Below are positions 1 to 9,583 of a stretch of DNA of 62,331 nt, piece by piece (positions within the stretch are counted from its first letter, which is position 1; each line of letters opens with the position of its first letter). The position numbers and the translations under genes were made by a program. Below the pieces are notes generated by a model. The model saw nothing but the letters and a program-made list of their open reading frames with translations. It made no database searches and was not told the origin of the DNA. This DNA is from Bacteroidota bacterium (GTDB lineage: Bacteria > Bacteroidota > Bacteroidia > AKYH767-A > OLB10), in NCBI GenBank assembly GCA_018268195.1, contig JAFDWZ010000029.1, positions 1 through 62,331 on the forward strand, read 5' to 3'.

Positions 1-2868
1 ATATTGTGTTGCTCCTTCAGGTGCTGCAGGAATACTGTAAACCTTGCCTGAGGTGTTGGCACATACTGTTGCATCTCCATTGATTGCTGACGGTACGGAT
101 ACACTATAACGTACTTTCTGAACCTTACGAAGTGAGTTTCCGCAGGAGTTTCCTGCTTGTACTCCTATCTGATACAATGATGTACTTGGCGTTCCGAAAA
201 CGATTGCCACATTGGGTGTGCTGCTGGTATATGGTGATGCGTTGCCATCAAAGGTAGTTCCCGGAGGGCCATCCCATGTGTACATTGTAGCATTGGCTAC
301 AGCAGCAACACTCAGGTTTGCCGATGTTCCCGGACATGCATTAGCAGGCATTCCTGACATTGGAACAACTACTGCCTGTGTTGGTGCTCCTGTTTTTACT
401 GTTATGGTTAAACTCACACATGATGTATTATTACATGTTCCTTCTGCACGTACATAGTAGGTTGTTGTTACAGCAGGTGATACTGTTATGCTTGAACCTG
501 TGCCTACAAGTGTTCCTCCGCAGCTTCCGCTGTACCATTTCCAGGCTGCTCCATCGCCAAGGCTGCCGCCATTAACACTCAAATCGGCATTACCACCTGA
601 ACATATTTCATTATTAAAGACATTGCTCGATGCTGATGTCGGATTTGTACTTGAAGTCTGAATAGTTACTACTGATGACGCTGTGGCTGTACATCCATTA
701 TTAGTTACAGTTACTGTGTAAGTTCCTGAAGAAGTAAAACTGTTAGCCGCAGTAGTAGGTGATGAACCACCGCTCCACTGATAACTTGTGCCTCCTGATG
801 CTGTAAGGTTAACAACACCACATGCAGTATTTGTGCCGCTGATAGTAGCACTAACTGTGCTTACCTGATTAACCAATATGCCCCAACCTGCTGCTGTAGT
901 ACTACTGTAACCGTCAACCAAGAAGTAATATGTAGTACCTGCTGTTAAGCACACGGGAGCTATGTAAGAATTGTAAGGAGAGCCTGAAGAGTCATCATTG
1001 GCGGCTATAAGTGCAAATCCTCCGAAAGGCGAACATGCCGATGCACTGTACAGTGCAAACTCACTGTCGAATAGTGTACCCTGAAGATGGAAACTGTATT
1101 TTCCAGTGGCAGGAGGCGTAAAGGTAAACCATACGGAATTAATAGCGAACCCTGTACCGCACCATCCTGTTTGAGTTGAACATCCGGTGCCGGGAGGAGT
1201 TACTTCTCCTGTTTCAGAGGTGGCACCTATGTTGGTATATGGTCCGCTGTTAACACCCACATTAAGTACATTGGCAGAGCATACATTATCTCCGGCAACG
1301 GTAATCACTGTGGTAATTACGTTTGAATATGAATCTGTGCAGCCGGGATTTGAAGCTTTACAGCGCAGATAAAAAGTACCCCCACCATTCGTGTTTATGT
1401 TAGTTGTTGCATTGGTCTCACCGGCAATATCCGTAAATGGACCGGATGCTGATGTAGTAGAATACTGCCATTGCAGGCTGCCTGTAGAACCTGTTACATT
1501 GTATGTAAGATTTTGATAAGTAACACCACTTGATGGTCCTGTAGCAGTTCCGCCTACAGGAGGGGTAACACAAGGTACTTGTACTTCAACCAATATATTA
1601 TCTAAATAAAGGTTATATTGATTAGTTGCAGAATGAGCCTGAAAACCTATGTAATAAACTCCTGAACTGCCAGGCGTAAAATTCACAGTGTTTGACTGAA
1701 TTGCTGCTTGGTTAATGGTAGTATGGTCGGCTAATACGTTAGTCATTCCACTCACAGTAGCACTGGCACCATAAGCCACCTTTAATTGTTCTGTATATGT
1801 CGCACTATTATTTCCGTAATTGTAGCTCAGTTTATAGGTTGTACCTCCTGTTAAGTTAAGTCCCTGAGTAAAAAACCAGGTGTTAGCTGCATAGCTGCTA
1901 TTGTATGCGTACTGTAAACATTTAGTTGTAAACCCAAAACCCGGATTAAAGGCAGTTGCCCATAGATTACCCGAACCTGCTTGTATTACTTGTGTGCATG
2001 AGGGTATAGCAGGAGTTGTTACTGACTCAAAATTTTGTGTATAAGGAGTATTGGTTGCATTACATGGTGTAGTAAACGCTGCACTTGTAGCCCATGTGCT
2101 GTAGCCACTACCTCCGCAATTACTGCGTACATGCAAGTAATATGTGGTATTGGCTGTTAAGCCACTTACGCTGGTGCTGGTGCCGGCAAAAGCAGTGCCT
2201 GATCCGGGAGGTGTAGCTGATGTGGTTACTGCATACTCATAACCGCTAGAGGGTGCCGGACTTGGTGCTGTCCAACTGATGTTGGCAGTGGTAGTTCCTG
2301 TTGCAGTTCCTGTTGGGGCTGTGGGTACACCGCAAGCCGGAGGTGGGGTTACTGAAAATGTTCCCGGGCAGGGGCTATTTGGTGATGGCCACGTGTCAAA
2401 CATAATATAATAGGTTTGACCTGCTGTAAGTGTAACATTAATGTTTTTACTGCTTGTTGAATTTGCAACACCACCAACACAAGTAGAGCCGGAAGTGGTA
2501 GGACAGCCAAGAGTTACCATTATCATAGTCCACGATTGCCCTGCTAAGCTGATGTTATATAAACCTGATGTAGTAGGAGTAAACACATACAGCGCTTCCA
2601 GTCCACCATAATAGCTTGAACTGGTACATCCCCCTGTTTTCACGGAAGCAGCCGTTGCTGCGTAGGTAATGTCATTAGTACCGCCACACACTACCGATTG
2701 ACCTGAGATAGGTAAAGATGCGGGGTTAATAGTTGTGGCACTACCGCAGGTAGTAGCCCATGCGCCTGTTGTCCATAACATAATTGCCATGAACAAACCG
2801 AAGAGATAAATGGAACGCCCTGGCGTTCGGGTCCACCGTAGTGAACGTGCTTGGTTTTTGTTTGTCAT
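1..2868 (-). CDS. Giant secreted adhesin-like protein, N-terminal part (runs off the window)
   Basis: The reverse frame stays open from an ATG at 2868 to the window edge, giving at least 956 codons without a stop. It starts with a charged stretch (residues 1-19, five Arg and one Lys) followed by a hydrophobic segment ending in GAWA near residue 38, which I read as a long signal peptide. Next come a Gly/Ser/Thr-rich beta domain, a fibronectin type III domain (about 178-264, with NISWTAP and TTYYLHVRSNC), a MAM/jelly-roll-like domain (about 264-430, starting near YTQNFESV), an Ig-like segment, a pre-peptidase/CUB-like domain (about 525-665, VWFTFTPPATGKYSFHL) and further Ig/SprB-like repeats. 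This is the usual architecture of T9SS-exported surface proteins, but the C-terminal sorting domain lies outside the window, so export by T9SS is inference. A -7/-33 promoter lies about 235 bases upstream. Substrate or ligand is unknown. Confidence 0.85.
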   Translation of the reverse strand, partial: MTNKNQARSLRWTRTPGRSIYLFGLFMAIMLWTTGAWATTCGSATTINPASLPISGQSVVCGGTNDITYAATAASVKTGGCTSSSYYGGLEALYVFTPTTSGLYNISLAGQSWTMIMVTLGCPTTSGSTCVGGVANSTSSKNINVTLTAGQTYYIMFDTWPSPNSPCPGTFSVTPPPACGVPTAPTGTATGTTTANISWTAPSPAPSSGYEYAVTTSATPPGSGTAFAGTSTSVSGLTANTTYYLHVRSNCGGSGYSTWATSAAFTTPCNATNTPYTQNFESVTTPAIPSCTQVIQAGSGNLWATAFNPGFGFTTKCLQYAYNSSYAANTWFFTQGLNLTGGTTYKLSYNYGNNSATYTEQLKVAYGASATVSGMTNVLADHTTINQAAIQSNTVNFTPGSSGVYYIGFQAHSATNQYNLYLDNILVEVQVPCVTPPVGGTATGPSSGVTYQNLTYNVTGSTGSLQWQYSTTSASGPFTDIAGETNATTNINTNGGGTFYLRCKASNPGCTDSYSNVITTVITVAGDNVCSANVLNVGVNSGPYTNIGATSETGEVTPPGTGCSTQTGWCGTGFAINSVWFTFTPPATGKYSFHLQGTLFDSEFALYSASACSPFGGFALIAANDDSSGSPYNSYIAPVCLTAGTTYYFLVDGYSSTTAAGWGILVNQVSTVSATISGTNTACGVVNLTASGGTSYQWSGGSSPTTAANSFTSSGTYTVTVTNNGCTATASSVVTIQTSSTNPTSASSNVFNNEICSGGNADLSVNGGSLGDGAAWKWYSGSCGGTLVGTGSSITVSPAVTTTYYVRAEGTCNNTSCVSLTITVKTGAPTQAVVVPMSGMPANACPGTSANLSVAAVANATMYTWDGPPGTTFDGNASPYTSSTPNVAIVFGTPSTSLYQIGVQAGNSCGNSLRKVQKVRYSVSVPSAINGDATVCANTSGKVYSIPAAPEGATQY

Positions 2869-3101
2869 TGTGTTTGTTTTTAAAGTGAATATTTATAATT
2901 ACATTAAATAATAAAAAGCGTTTATAAGCTAACCCGCAAGATTTTAAATGCGATGTTGTGTGAGAAATAAAATGAAGTATCGGCTATCTTACGAAAACTG
3001 TTTGTAGCACCGGATTTACCTGCAACAATATGGTTTGTGCTGTAAGATTGATTCATGCGGTAATAGAGTTAAAAGGAAAAGTAAATTCTGTTTTGCTTCG
3101 T

Positions 3102-3131
3102 CAAAAATAAGATGAATTCCGGATTAAGCAA
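3102..3131 (-). promoter_or_regulatory. Bacteroidota-type promoter for the adhesin gene
   Basis: On the minus strand, TTG (3129-3131) is followed after 19 bases by TATTTTTG (3102-3109), a full match to the TAnnTTTG -7 element with the expected spacing. It predicts a start near 3096 and a leader of about 225 bases. Confidence 0.6.
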
Positions 3132-3251
3132 CATAAATTTATTCAACAAGTGGCTGTACCGGCCATTATCAAACACAATTATTTGATTTTCACTTAGATA
3201 ATTTTCTACATCACGAATACACAGGTTTTATCTGCAAATAACATCTATGCT

Positions 3252-3284
3252 AATTAAAAAAACCTAATGCCGATAAAGTAGGTT
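3252..3284 (-). terminator. Probable intrinsic terminator after the acyltransferase gene
   Basis: On the minus strand a 6-bp stem AACCTA/TAGGTT (3279-3284 with 3261-3266) is followed by a run of T. It lies 27 bases beyond the acyltransferase stop. The stem is short, so confidence is moderate. Confidence 0.5.
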
Positions 3285-3310
3285 GACTAACCTGTTTTAG
3301 TTGCTCATGT

Positions 3311-4078
3311 TTACAGTTTATGTTCACCAAAACCATAATGGTAAGCCGCAAGCATGTTATCCATTTTCTGGCGATAAAGCTGTTTCAGTTCGGGCACGTC
3401 AGCAAGTGTTAGTTCTTTTACGGATATAGGCTTGTCAATAATCACCCTTGCAACTCCGGGCCTTCCGCCAAAAATTTTGCGAGGGCTGTCGGGCAACAGC
3501 TTCCAGTGATCCACATAACATACGGGCAAAATGCTTACTTGATTTTCTACAGCGAGTTTAAACGCACCGTTTTTCATAGGTCCCAGTTGCGGATTACTTG
3601 CCGGTATGGTAGCTTCGGGAAAAATAGCTATGCTGATATGATTTTTTAAGTCATTTCCTGCCCGCAGATACGCCTTATGCGATGCAGAGCGGCTGGAGCG
3701 GTTTACTCCAATGTTCATCCGCTTAAAAAAAATATTGAAAAAAGGCACTCTCTCCAATTCGGCTTTTCCCATGAAATGAAAATAGTGCGGCAATGCCACA
3801 TACGTTACCACAATATCGAGATACGATATGTGATTGGGGCAGATGAGATAAGTCTGCGATTTATCGGGCACATAGTTTGAAATAACCTTTACCCTGATGC
3901 CTGCCAGAAAAACAATGATGCGTGCATGCAATTGCATCCACCAAAAAGCGCGGTGATAAGGTGCTTTGCCGCTGAGTGTAACCACAAAAAAAGGAAACAA
4001 CAGAAAGAAAGTAACCACAGCCTCGAAAAAAAACCAAAACCTCCAGATGTTGCCCAGCACAATGCGAAAAATTCTCAT
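3311..4078 (-). CDS. plsC: 1-acyl-sn-glycerol-3-phosphate acyltransferase family protein
   Basis: 255 residues. PlsC-family enzymes transfer an acyl chain to lysophosphatidic acid at the inner membrane, making phosphatidic acid for phospholipids. The catalytic HX4D motif is seen as NHISYLD (His83, Asp88), after an N-terminal hydrophobic segment (about 12-36). The second signature, normally FPEGTR, reads FPEATI here (153-158): the Glu is kept but the Gly and Arg are replaced, which could alter substrate binding. The length is normal for the family. The ATG at 4078 fits the conserved N-terminus. The gene stands alone, divergent from kbl. The family is well supported; the exact acyl acceptor is not, and a lyso-ornithine-lipid or other lysolipid acyltransferase is possible. 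Confidence 0.85.
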   Translation of the reverse strand: MRIFRIVLGNIWRFWFFFEAVVTFFLLFPFFVVTLSGKAPYHRAFWWMQLHARIIVFLAGIRVKVISNYVPDKSQTYLICPNHISYLDIVVTYVALPHYFHFMGKAELERVPFFNIFFKRMNIGVNRSSRSASHKAYLRAGNDLKNHISIAIFPEATIPASNPQLGPMKNGAFKLAVENQVSILPVCYVDHWKLLPDSPRKIFGGRPGVARVIIDKPISVKELTLADVPELKQLYRQKMDNMLAAYHYGFGEHKL

Positions 4079-4129
4079 GCTGCTAAAGTAAAAAAATACA
4101 ACCGTATGATTCGTAATGCCTGCGTTTAC

Positions 4130-4137
4130 TAATTTTG
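4130..4137 (+). promoter_or_regulatory. -7 element upstream of kbl
   Basis: TAATTTTG matches TAnnTTTG, 52 bases before the kbl ATG. No clear TTG is seen at the -33 position. Confidence 0.4.
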
Positions 4138-4189
4138 ACGGGATTTAGTAAACATATTGCCTGTAACCGATTAATAAAAAAAATTATTT

Positions 4190-5377
4190 ATGTACGACAC
4201 ACTTAAACCTGTTCTGGAAAAAGAACTGAAAGAAATAAAAGATGCGGGACTGTATAAACAAGAGCGCATCATTACTACACCGCAGGCTGCCGACATTACT
4301 GCCAACGGAAAAGAAGTGATAAACTTTTGTGCCAACAATTACCTGGGGTTATCATCGCACCCTGAAGTAATAAAAGCTGCACACCAAGCTATAGATACTC
4401 ATGGCTATGGCATGTCGAGTGTGCGTTTTATCTGCGGCACGCAGGATATACATAAAGCGTTAGAACAAAAGATAGCTGCCTTTCTTGGTACAGAAGACAC
4501 CATTCTTTATGCGGCTGCTTTTGATGCCAATGGCGGAGTGTTTGAGCCGCTGCTCAATGAGCAGGATGCCATCATTTCTGATGAACTGAATCATGCATCC
4601 ATTATTGACGGAATACGGCTTTGCAAAGCTGACCGCCATCGCTATAAACATAATGATATGGCAGACCTGGAGACAAAACTTAAAGCTACTCAGGACAAGC
4701 GGCATCGCATCATCGTTACAGATGGTGTATTCAGCATGGATGGTACTATAGCACAACTGGATAAAATATGTGACCTTGCTGATCGCTATCGCGCACTCAT
4801 AATGATTGACGAATGCCATGCTTCAGGATTTATGGGCAAAACAGGACGAGGCACGCATGAACATCATGGTGTGATGGGACGTATAGACATCATTACCGGC
4901 ACCCTCGGCAAAGCACTGGGTGGAGCTATGGGAGGTTTTACCTCCGGGCGAAAAGAAATTATTGACATGCTTCGTCAGCGGTCGCGCCCCTATTTGTTTT
5001 CAAATTCGCTTGCTCCTTCAATTGTGGGAGCATCTATTGCCGTGCTCGATATGCTGAGCCTTACCACTGCCCTGCGCGACAAACTATGGAACAACACACA
5101 GTACTTCCGTAAACGTATTACCGAAGCAGGTTTCGATATAAAACCCGGTGAACATCCCATTGTTCCGATTATGTTATACGAAGCACCACTGGCGCAAAAC
5201 TTTGCCGCCATGCTGCTGGAGGAAGGAATTTATGTTACAGGATTTTTCTATCCTGTGGTTGCCAAAGGCAATGCCCGTATTAGAGTACAACTTTCTGCCG
5301 GTCATGAAATACATCATATTGATAAAGCTATTGATTCATTTGTGAAAGTGGGTAAAAAACTCGGAGTAGTAAAATAA
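4190..5377 (+). CDS. kbl: Glycine C-acetyltransferase (2-amino-3-ketobutyrate CoA ligase)
   Basis: 395 residues, full length for the alpha-oxoamine synthase family of fold-type I PLP enzymes. With CoA it converts 2-amino-3-oxobutyrate, the product of threonine dehydrogenase, to glycine and acetyl-CoA in the cytoplasm. The PLP lysine is Lys241 in [10 protein letters not shown]. Other conserved pieces are the N-terminal [43 protein letters not shown] and [12 protein letters not shown]. Relatives such as 8-amino-7-oxononanoate synthase and serine palmitoyltransferase share the fold, but the SVRFICGTQ and [10 protein letters not shown] details fit Kbl best. No threonine dehydrogenase gene (tdh) is adjacent. 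A -7 element precedes it, and a hairpin terminator follows 25 bases after the stop. Confidence 0.93.
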   Translation: MYDTLKPVLEKELKEIKDAGLYKQERIITTPQAADITANGKEVINFCANNYLGLSSHPEVIKAAHQAIDTHGYGMSSVRFICGTQDIHKALEQKIAAFLGTEDTILYAAAFDANGGVFEPLLNEQDAIISDELNHASIIDGIRLCKADRHRYKHNDMADLETKLKATQDKRHRIIVTDGVFSMDGTIAQLDKICDLADRYRALIMIDECHASGFMGKTGRGTHEHHGVMGRIDIITGTLGKALGGAMGGFTSGRKEIIDMLRQRSRPYLFSNSLAPSIVGASIAVLDMLSLTTALRDKLWNNTQYFRKRITEAGFDIKPGEHPIVPIMLYEAPLAQNFAAMLLEEGIYVTGFFYPVVAKGNARIRVQLSAGHEIHHIDKAIDSFVKVGKKLGVVK

Positions 5378-5402
5378 TTACTGATTGCCCCTAACAACAC
5401 AG

Positions 5403-5443
5403 AAAGGAGTGTCGGCAGAAGCGATGCTCCTTTTATTTTTTTT
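5403..5443. terminator. Hairpin terminator between convergent kbl and permease genes
   Basis: Stem AAAGGAG (5403-5409) pairs with CTCCTTT (5427-5433), with an inner TCG/CGA pairing, and is followed by a T-rich run on the plus strand. It best serves kbl. Confidence 0.8.
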
Positions 5444-5450
5444 AAAAACT

Positions 5451-6899
5451 TTATTGTTTCCTCCTGAAGAGATAATATACAGGAAGACCCAGCAGCACAA
5501 TCAATAATCCTTTTCCTGCAACATCGGTTTTGGTATAAAGCAAAATGCAACAGATGGAAAGCGCCAGCACAATGTATAAAACCGGAAGCAGCGGATAAGC
5601 TGCAACTTTGTAAGGCCGTGGTGCATCAGGCTCGCGTTTGCGCAGAATAAAAATTCCTGCTATGGTTACCACATAAAAAAGTAAGGATGCAAAAATGGTG
5701 TAGTCGAGCAATTCGCTGTAAGTACCGCTGAGGCAAAGCACAGATGCCCACACCGACTGATACCACAATGCTTTTGCAGGCACTCCATGTTTATTGAGTT
5801 GTGCCGCTTTAGCAAAAAAAAGTTTTTCGAGCGCCATGGCATAATACACGCGCGCACCACTGAGGATAATACCATTGTTGCAACCAAAGGTGGAAATCAT
5901 AATTAATGCAGCCATGAGGTAAACACTTACATCGCCAAAAATCATGGAAGCAGCAGCCGTGCCCACACGGTCGGTACCTCCGCCTGCAAACTGTATTCCC
6001 TGACCTGCAACATCCGTTGCCGCAGCATTTCCCTTGAGCGGAAGCAATGACAGGTAAGCAATATTCACCAAAAAATAAAGTATGGTAACAATAGCTGTTC
6101 CCAACAATAAACTGCGCGGAATATTTTTCTTAGGATCTTTTATTTCTCCGGCAATAAACGTCACATTGTTCCATGCATCGCTGCTGAAGAGTGAGCCTAT
6201 GATAGCCATGCCCAGTACCAATACCAGTGCAAAGCCACTGATGTTTTGCGAAACCCATCCGCTGTTGGTTTTTATGGTTTGCTCTGCACTCCAGGCATTG
6301 GCGAAGTTCGCTGAAAGCAGATTGGTTTTTAAGCCTACATACAATCCTGCTATGATGAGGATGAATAATGCAATGAGCTTGGCTGAAGTAAAAAATGTCT
6401 GAATATTTTTTCCGCCTTCAATTCCTTTGGTGTTGAACCATGTAAGAAAAACAATAAGCGCAATAGCCAATAGTTGCGCTGCCGAAACTTTAAACATTCC
6501 GGCATCAATCAGAACATTGGTATCGCTGAGGAATGGGAAAAATACGCCTGTAAATCGTGCAAAAGCTACGGCTACTGCTGCTATCACTCCGGTTTGAATG
6601 ACCATAAAAACCGTCCATCCGTAAAGGAATGAAAGGGTGTTGCCCCAGGCTCTTCTGATATATACAAACTGACCTCCGGCATCAGGCATCATTCCTGCAA
6701 GTTCGCCATAACACAATGCAGCTATGAGGGTGATGAAACCACTCAGCACCCAAAGAAAAAGAAGCCATCCGGCAGAGCCTGTCATGCGAGCCATATCGGA
6801 GCTTACAATAAAAATTCCGGAGCCAATCATGGAACCTGCCACCAGCATAGTAGCATCCCACATGCTCAAAGAGCGGTGCATTTTTAATTGGTTTGCCAT
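5451..6899 (-). CDS. APC-superfamily amino acid permease
   Basis: 482 residues with about 12 predicted membrane helices. The N-terminal helix-1 signature of amino acid/polyamine/organocation transporters is present as GSMIGSGIFIVSSDMA, and the following helix carries LCYGELAGMMPDAGGQFVYI, a conserved APC segment. The likely role is uptake or exchange of amino acids across the inner membrane; the look is closest to the LAT-like (L-type) branch, but I cannot name the substrate. The 73-residue stretch before the second APC permease (its stop at 6980) leaves 80 bases between them, so the two could be co-transcribed leftward. The ATG at 6899 is in the expected place before the first helix. Confidence 0.88.
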   Translation of the reverse strand: MANQLKMHRSLSMWDATMLVAGSMIGSGIFIVSSDMARMTGSAGWLLFLWVLSGFITLIAALCYGELAGMMPDAGGQFVYIRRAWGNTLSFLYGWTVFMVIQTGVIAAVAVAFARFTGVFFPFLSDTNVLIDAGMFKVSAAQLLAIALIVFLTWFNTKGIEGGKNIQTFFTSAKLIALFILIIAGLYVGLKTNLLSANFANAWSAEQTIKTNSGWVSQNISGFALVLVLGMAIIGSLFSSDAWNNVTFIAGEIKDPKKNIPRSLLLGTAIVTILYFLVNIAYLSLLPLKGNAAATDVAGQGIQFAGGGTDRVGTAAASMIFGDVSVYLMAALIMISTFGCNNGIILSGARVYYAMALEKLFFAKAAQLNKHGVPAKALWYQSVWASVLCLSGTYSELLDYTIFASLLFYVVTIAGIFILRKREPDAPRPYKVAAYPLLPVLYIVLALSICCILLYTKTDVAGKGLLIVLLGLPVYYLFRRKQ

Positions 6900-6979
6900 A
6901 GGTTAAATTTCATTAGCAGAGAAAATTTTTAAAATCATCAGTGAATTAACCTTACAAGCAATGCCGATGAAATGAACCA

Positions 6980-8662
6980 TTATTTGCTTTTTGCAGTCAT
7001 TTTTGCTGTAAACAAAACCAGATGTACAACACCTAAAACAAGAGATACAAAAAACAAAGTGTAATCACTTTCTCCGGCCTCCAACGTGCTGTGATGCATA
7101 AAGGCAATAGCGGTAAGCAGTGCCGACAATACAATACCCGACATCAACAATGGTTTTAATCCGGAATCAACATTTGTTTCCTTGTTCAGATAACTGTTTC
7201 TTACGCCATAAAATAAATAAACATCCAGTCCTATAATCATCCAAATAATCAAACGCAGCCATGTATCATAAGGCAAGAAAATCATCATAAACAAACAGCT
7301 TATGACTCCCAGAAGCGGCACCCATGGAACAAAAGGTGTTTTGAATGCACGAGGTGCATCAGGTTGTTTTTTCCTCAGTACCCACACTCCTATACAAACC
7401 AAAATGAAAGCCAGCAATGTTCCAATGCTTGTCATTTCTCCAACAATATTGGCAGGCACAAATGCTGCAAACAAACTCACGAAAAGCATAAACAGAAGGT
7501 TTGACTTTGACGGTGTGTTAAATTTAGGATGCACATCAGAAAATACTTTAGGCAATAATCCGTCTTTAGACATGGAGTAAAACACACGCGACTGTCCTAA
7601 GAGCATGACCAAGATAACGGAGGAGTAACCACCAAGTATGGCAAAGATAATTGCCTTGTTCAGCCAGGGATAAGCCGGTGTTACAACACCTGAAGCATCC
7701 ATGGTTCCCATGTGATCAATAGCAACGGCAACAGGTGCAATACCATCAGCTCCTTTAAATGAAAGATAAGAAGTTACTCCCGTCATTACATGAGCAAACA
7801 AAATATATAACACCGTACAGATTGCCAACGACACCATGATACCGATGGGCATATCGCGTTTGGGATTCTTAGCTTCCTGCGCAGCTGTGGACACAGCATC
7901 AAAACCTATATATGCAAAAAACACAATGGCTGCAGCCCGAATAATTCCGGAGAAACCATACTCTCCAAATTTTCCTGTGTTTTCAGGAATGTAAGGAACA
8001 TAATTTCCTGAACGAATATACTTCCATCCCAGAAAAATAAATATTAGCACTATGGATACCTTAATTAAAACAATAAGATTGTTTATTAGTGCCGACTCCT
8101 TGGTTCCCTTGACCAATACCAACGACATCATGATTACAATAAAAACCGCAGGCAGGTTAATGACACCACTTACAACAGAACCATCTGCCATTGTAAGCGT
8201 ATCAAATGGCGATAGTGTTAATGATGGCGGCAGATGTATATTGTAATAGCTTAAGAATTTTACAAAATATCTTGACCAGCTGATGGAAACAGTTGCAGCA
8301 CCTACTGCATATTCCAACACCAGATCCCACCCTATTACCCATGCAATAAACTCACCCATGGTAGCATAGGAATAAGTATAAGCACTGCCTGCTATAGGTA
8401 TCATGGATGCAAATTCGGCATAACATAAACCTGCAAAACCACAGGCAACGGCAGCTACTATAAATGATATGGTAATGGAAGGACCTGCATTATTGGCCGC
8501 AGCTAATCCGGTTATTGAAAATAATCCTGCACCTATGATGGCTCCTATGCCTAATGCGACTAATGATACCGGACCTAAAGTTCGTTTTAAACCTCCTTCT
8601 CCTCCTTCAGCTTCTTTTAATAAACTTGGAATTGATTTTTTGGCCCAAATGTTTATAGACAT
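6980..8662 (-). CDS. APC-superfamily amino acid permease, cationic amino acid transporter (CAT)-like
   Basis: 560 residues, longer than its neighbour because of extra C-terminal helices, giving about 14 predicted helices as in the CAT subfamily. Helix 1 reads IGAIIGAGLFSITG and helix 2 reads GLCYAEFASMIPIAGSAYTY, both close to CAT/YfnA-type transporters. GFDAVSTAAQEAKNPKRDMP is another characteristic CAT segment. It probably imports amino acids, possibly broad-range or cationic ones. It diverges clearly from the 5451-6899 permease, so this is two different branches side by side rather than a recent duplication. A strong promoter lies directly upstream (8687-8718). Confidence 0.88.
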   Translation of the reverse strand: MSINIWAKKSIPSLLKEAEGGEGGLKRTLGPVSLVALGIGAIIGAGLFSITGLAAANNAGPSITISFIVAAVACGFAGLCYAEFASMIPIAGSAYTYSYATMGEFIAWVIGWDLVLEYAVGAATVSISWSRYFVKFLSYYNIHLPPSLTLSPFDTLTMADGSVVSGVINLPAVFIVIMMSLVLVKGTKESALINNLIVLIKVSIVLIFIFLGWKYIRSGNYVPYIPENTGKFGEYGFSGIIRAAAIVFFAYIGFDAVSTAAQEAKNPKRDMPIGIMVSLAICTVLYILFAHVMTGVTSYLSFKGADGIAPVAVAIDHMGTMDASGVVTPAYPWLNKAIIFAILGGYSSVILVMLLGQSRVFYSMSKDGLLPKVFSDVHPKFNTPSKSNLLFMLFVSLFAAFVPANIVGEMTSIGTLLAFILVCIGVWVLRKKQPDAPRAFKTPFVPWVPLLGVISCLFMMIFLPYDTWLRLIIWMIIGLDVYLFYGVRNSYLNKETNVDSGLKPLLMSGIVLSALLTAIAFMHHSTLEAGESDYTLFFVSLVLGVVHLVLFTAKMTAKSK

Positions 8663-8686
8663 ATATTTAGTTTAGTTGTGAGCAAA

Positions 8687-8718
8687 CAAACCTACATGAT
8701 TTGGTTTGAATTACCAAA
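8687..8718 (-). promoter_or_regulatory. Bacteroidota-type promoter for the CAT-like permease
   Basis: On the minus strand, TTTG (8715-8718) and TAGGTTTG (8687-8694) are 20 bases apart. This is a full match to both elements and places the transcription start about 20 bases before the ATG at 8662. Confidence 0.65.
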
Positions 8719-8740
8719 AATGAATATTGCCGACTTGGAA

Positions 8741-9583
8741 TTATATACCAATGGTGAACATTACCAATATCACGGTTTGAACAATCAGCAGGCTGTCAGC
8801 ACCTACATCGTAAAATAAAAAATTGGCTCCGGGCTTGGCAAAATACAACATCACTGCAACGGGTATTACACTAATCAGCAACGCATATACCTGATTCATC
8901 CCTATCCATGAATAATACTCGGTGAAACCTGTCAGTACAGCAAAACATAGCAATGCAACATAGCCGGCAACTTTGCTCATCCTCAGCCCTAGAACAACAG
9001 GTATGGTGTTGTGGTTCCTGTCTCTGTCGGAGTTCATATCTCTGATGTCGAACAAAATGGTTATGCTGAAAACAAACAAAAACCTTCGCAGAAATAAAGA
9101 GAAAGTAACGGCTGTATCAGGTTCCATATCTACTATTGCCAATGGAACAGACACGGTAACCACAGCCCAGAAGAAAGCAAGGAAAATATTTTTAATGAGA
9201 AATATATTTCGCATTCCTTTCAGTGGCTTGCTGCGGAAATAAAAAGGCATAATGTAAAGCATGGAGCCTATGAAAGAAATCACCAGTAATTTCTGAACAG
9301 GACCTTTCATTATTAGAAATCCGGCAAATGCAAACAGCAAACTCGCAAAAAATATAAATGCCTTATTTCTGTTGAGCCTGTCCTTACTGAATTTCGGAGT
9401 GTTGTAGATGGCAAGAGATGCAAAAAAAATCAGAGGGAGAATAATCAAACTACTTTCATGATCCTTCTGCATGAAGATGAGTGTCTGATAACTTGCTGTT
9501 GTAGCAGCCAATGCTATCAACACTTTTCTTCTGACGAGATTGTACAGAAAAACAGGAGCCGTATTTTGACTATTTATGTTCAA
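8741..9583 (-). CDS. UbiA-like prenyltransferase-family membrane protein
   Basis: 280 residues, with 8-9 hydrophobic helices. UbiA enzymes attach an isoprenoid chain to an aromatic acceptor in the membrane using two Asp-rich motifs. The second motif is clear: DIRDMNSDRDRN followed by TIPVVLG (Asp179, Asp182, Asp186). The first motif, normally NDxxDxxxD, is reduced to YNTPKFSKD (60-68) with no Asp cluster, so catalysis may be lost or altered. The start is TTG at 9583 inside the end of the upstream gene (14-base overlap); no nearby ATG keeps the first helix, so translational coupling is likely. Acceptor and prenyl donor are unknown, and no quinone or heme genes are adjacent. Tetraether- or carotenoid-type UbiA relatives are alternatives. 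Confidence 0.65.
   Translation of the reverse strand: MNINSQNTAPVFLYNLVRRKVLIALAATTASYQTLIFMQKDHESSLIILPLIFFASLAIYNTPKFSKDRLNRNKAFIFFASLLFAFAGFLIMKGPVQKLLVISFIGSMLYIMPFYFRSKPLKGMRNIFLIKNIFLAFFWAVVTVSVPLAIVDMEPDTAVTFSLFLRRFLFVFSITILFDIRDMNSDRDRNHNTIPVVLGLRMSKVAGYVALLCFAVLTGFTEYYSWIGMNQVYALLISVIPVAVMLYFAKPGANFLFYDVGADSLLIVQTVILVMFTIGI

Larger units (their letters stand above)
2869..3310. other. 442-base intergenic region: long leader, promoter and plsC terminator
   Basis: No coding frame of note. Reading leftwards it holds the terminator of the acyltransferase gene (3252-3284), a good promoter for the adhesin gene (3102-3131) and an unusually long AT-rich leader of roughly 225 bases before the ATG at 2868. 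I saw no riboswitch consensus in the leader. Confidence 0.5.

Noticed and set aside
212..1372. Several plus-strand frames across the giant adhesin region.
   Set aside because: The minus frame is continuous for over 950 codons with recognisable domains, and these frames are its low-complexity mirror.
4460..4819. A 119-residue minus-strand frame opposite kbl.
   Set aside because: Antisense to a confidently identified enzyme; no signal peptide or domain. Treated as a shadow frame.
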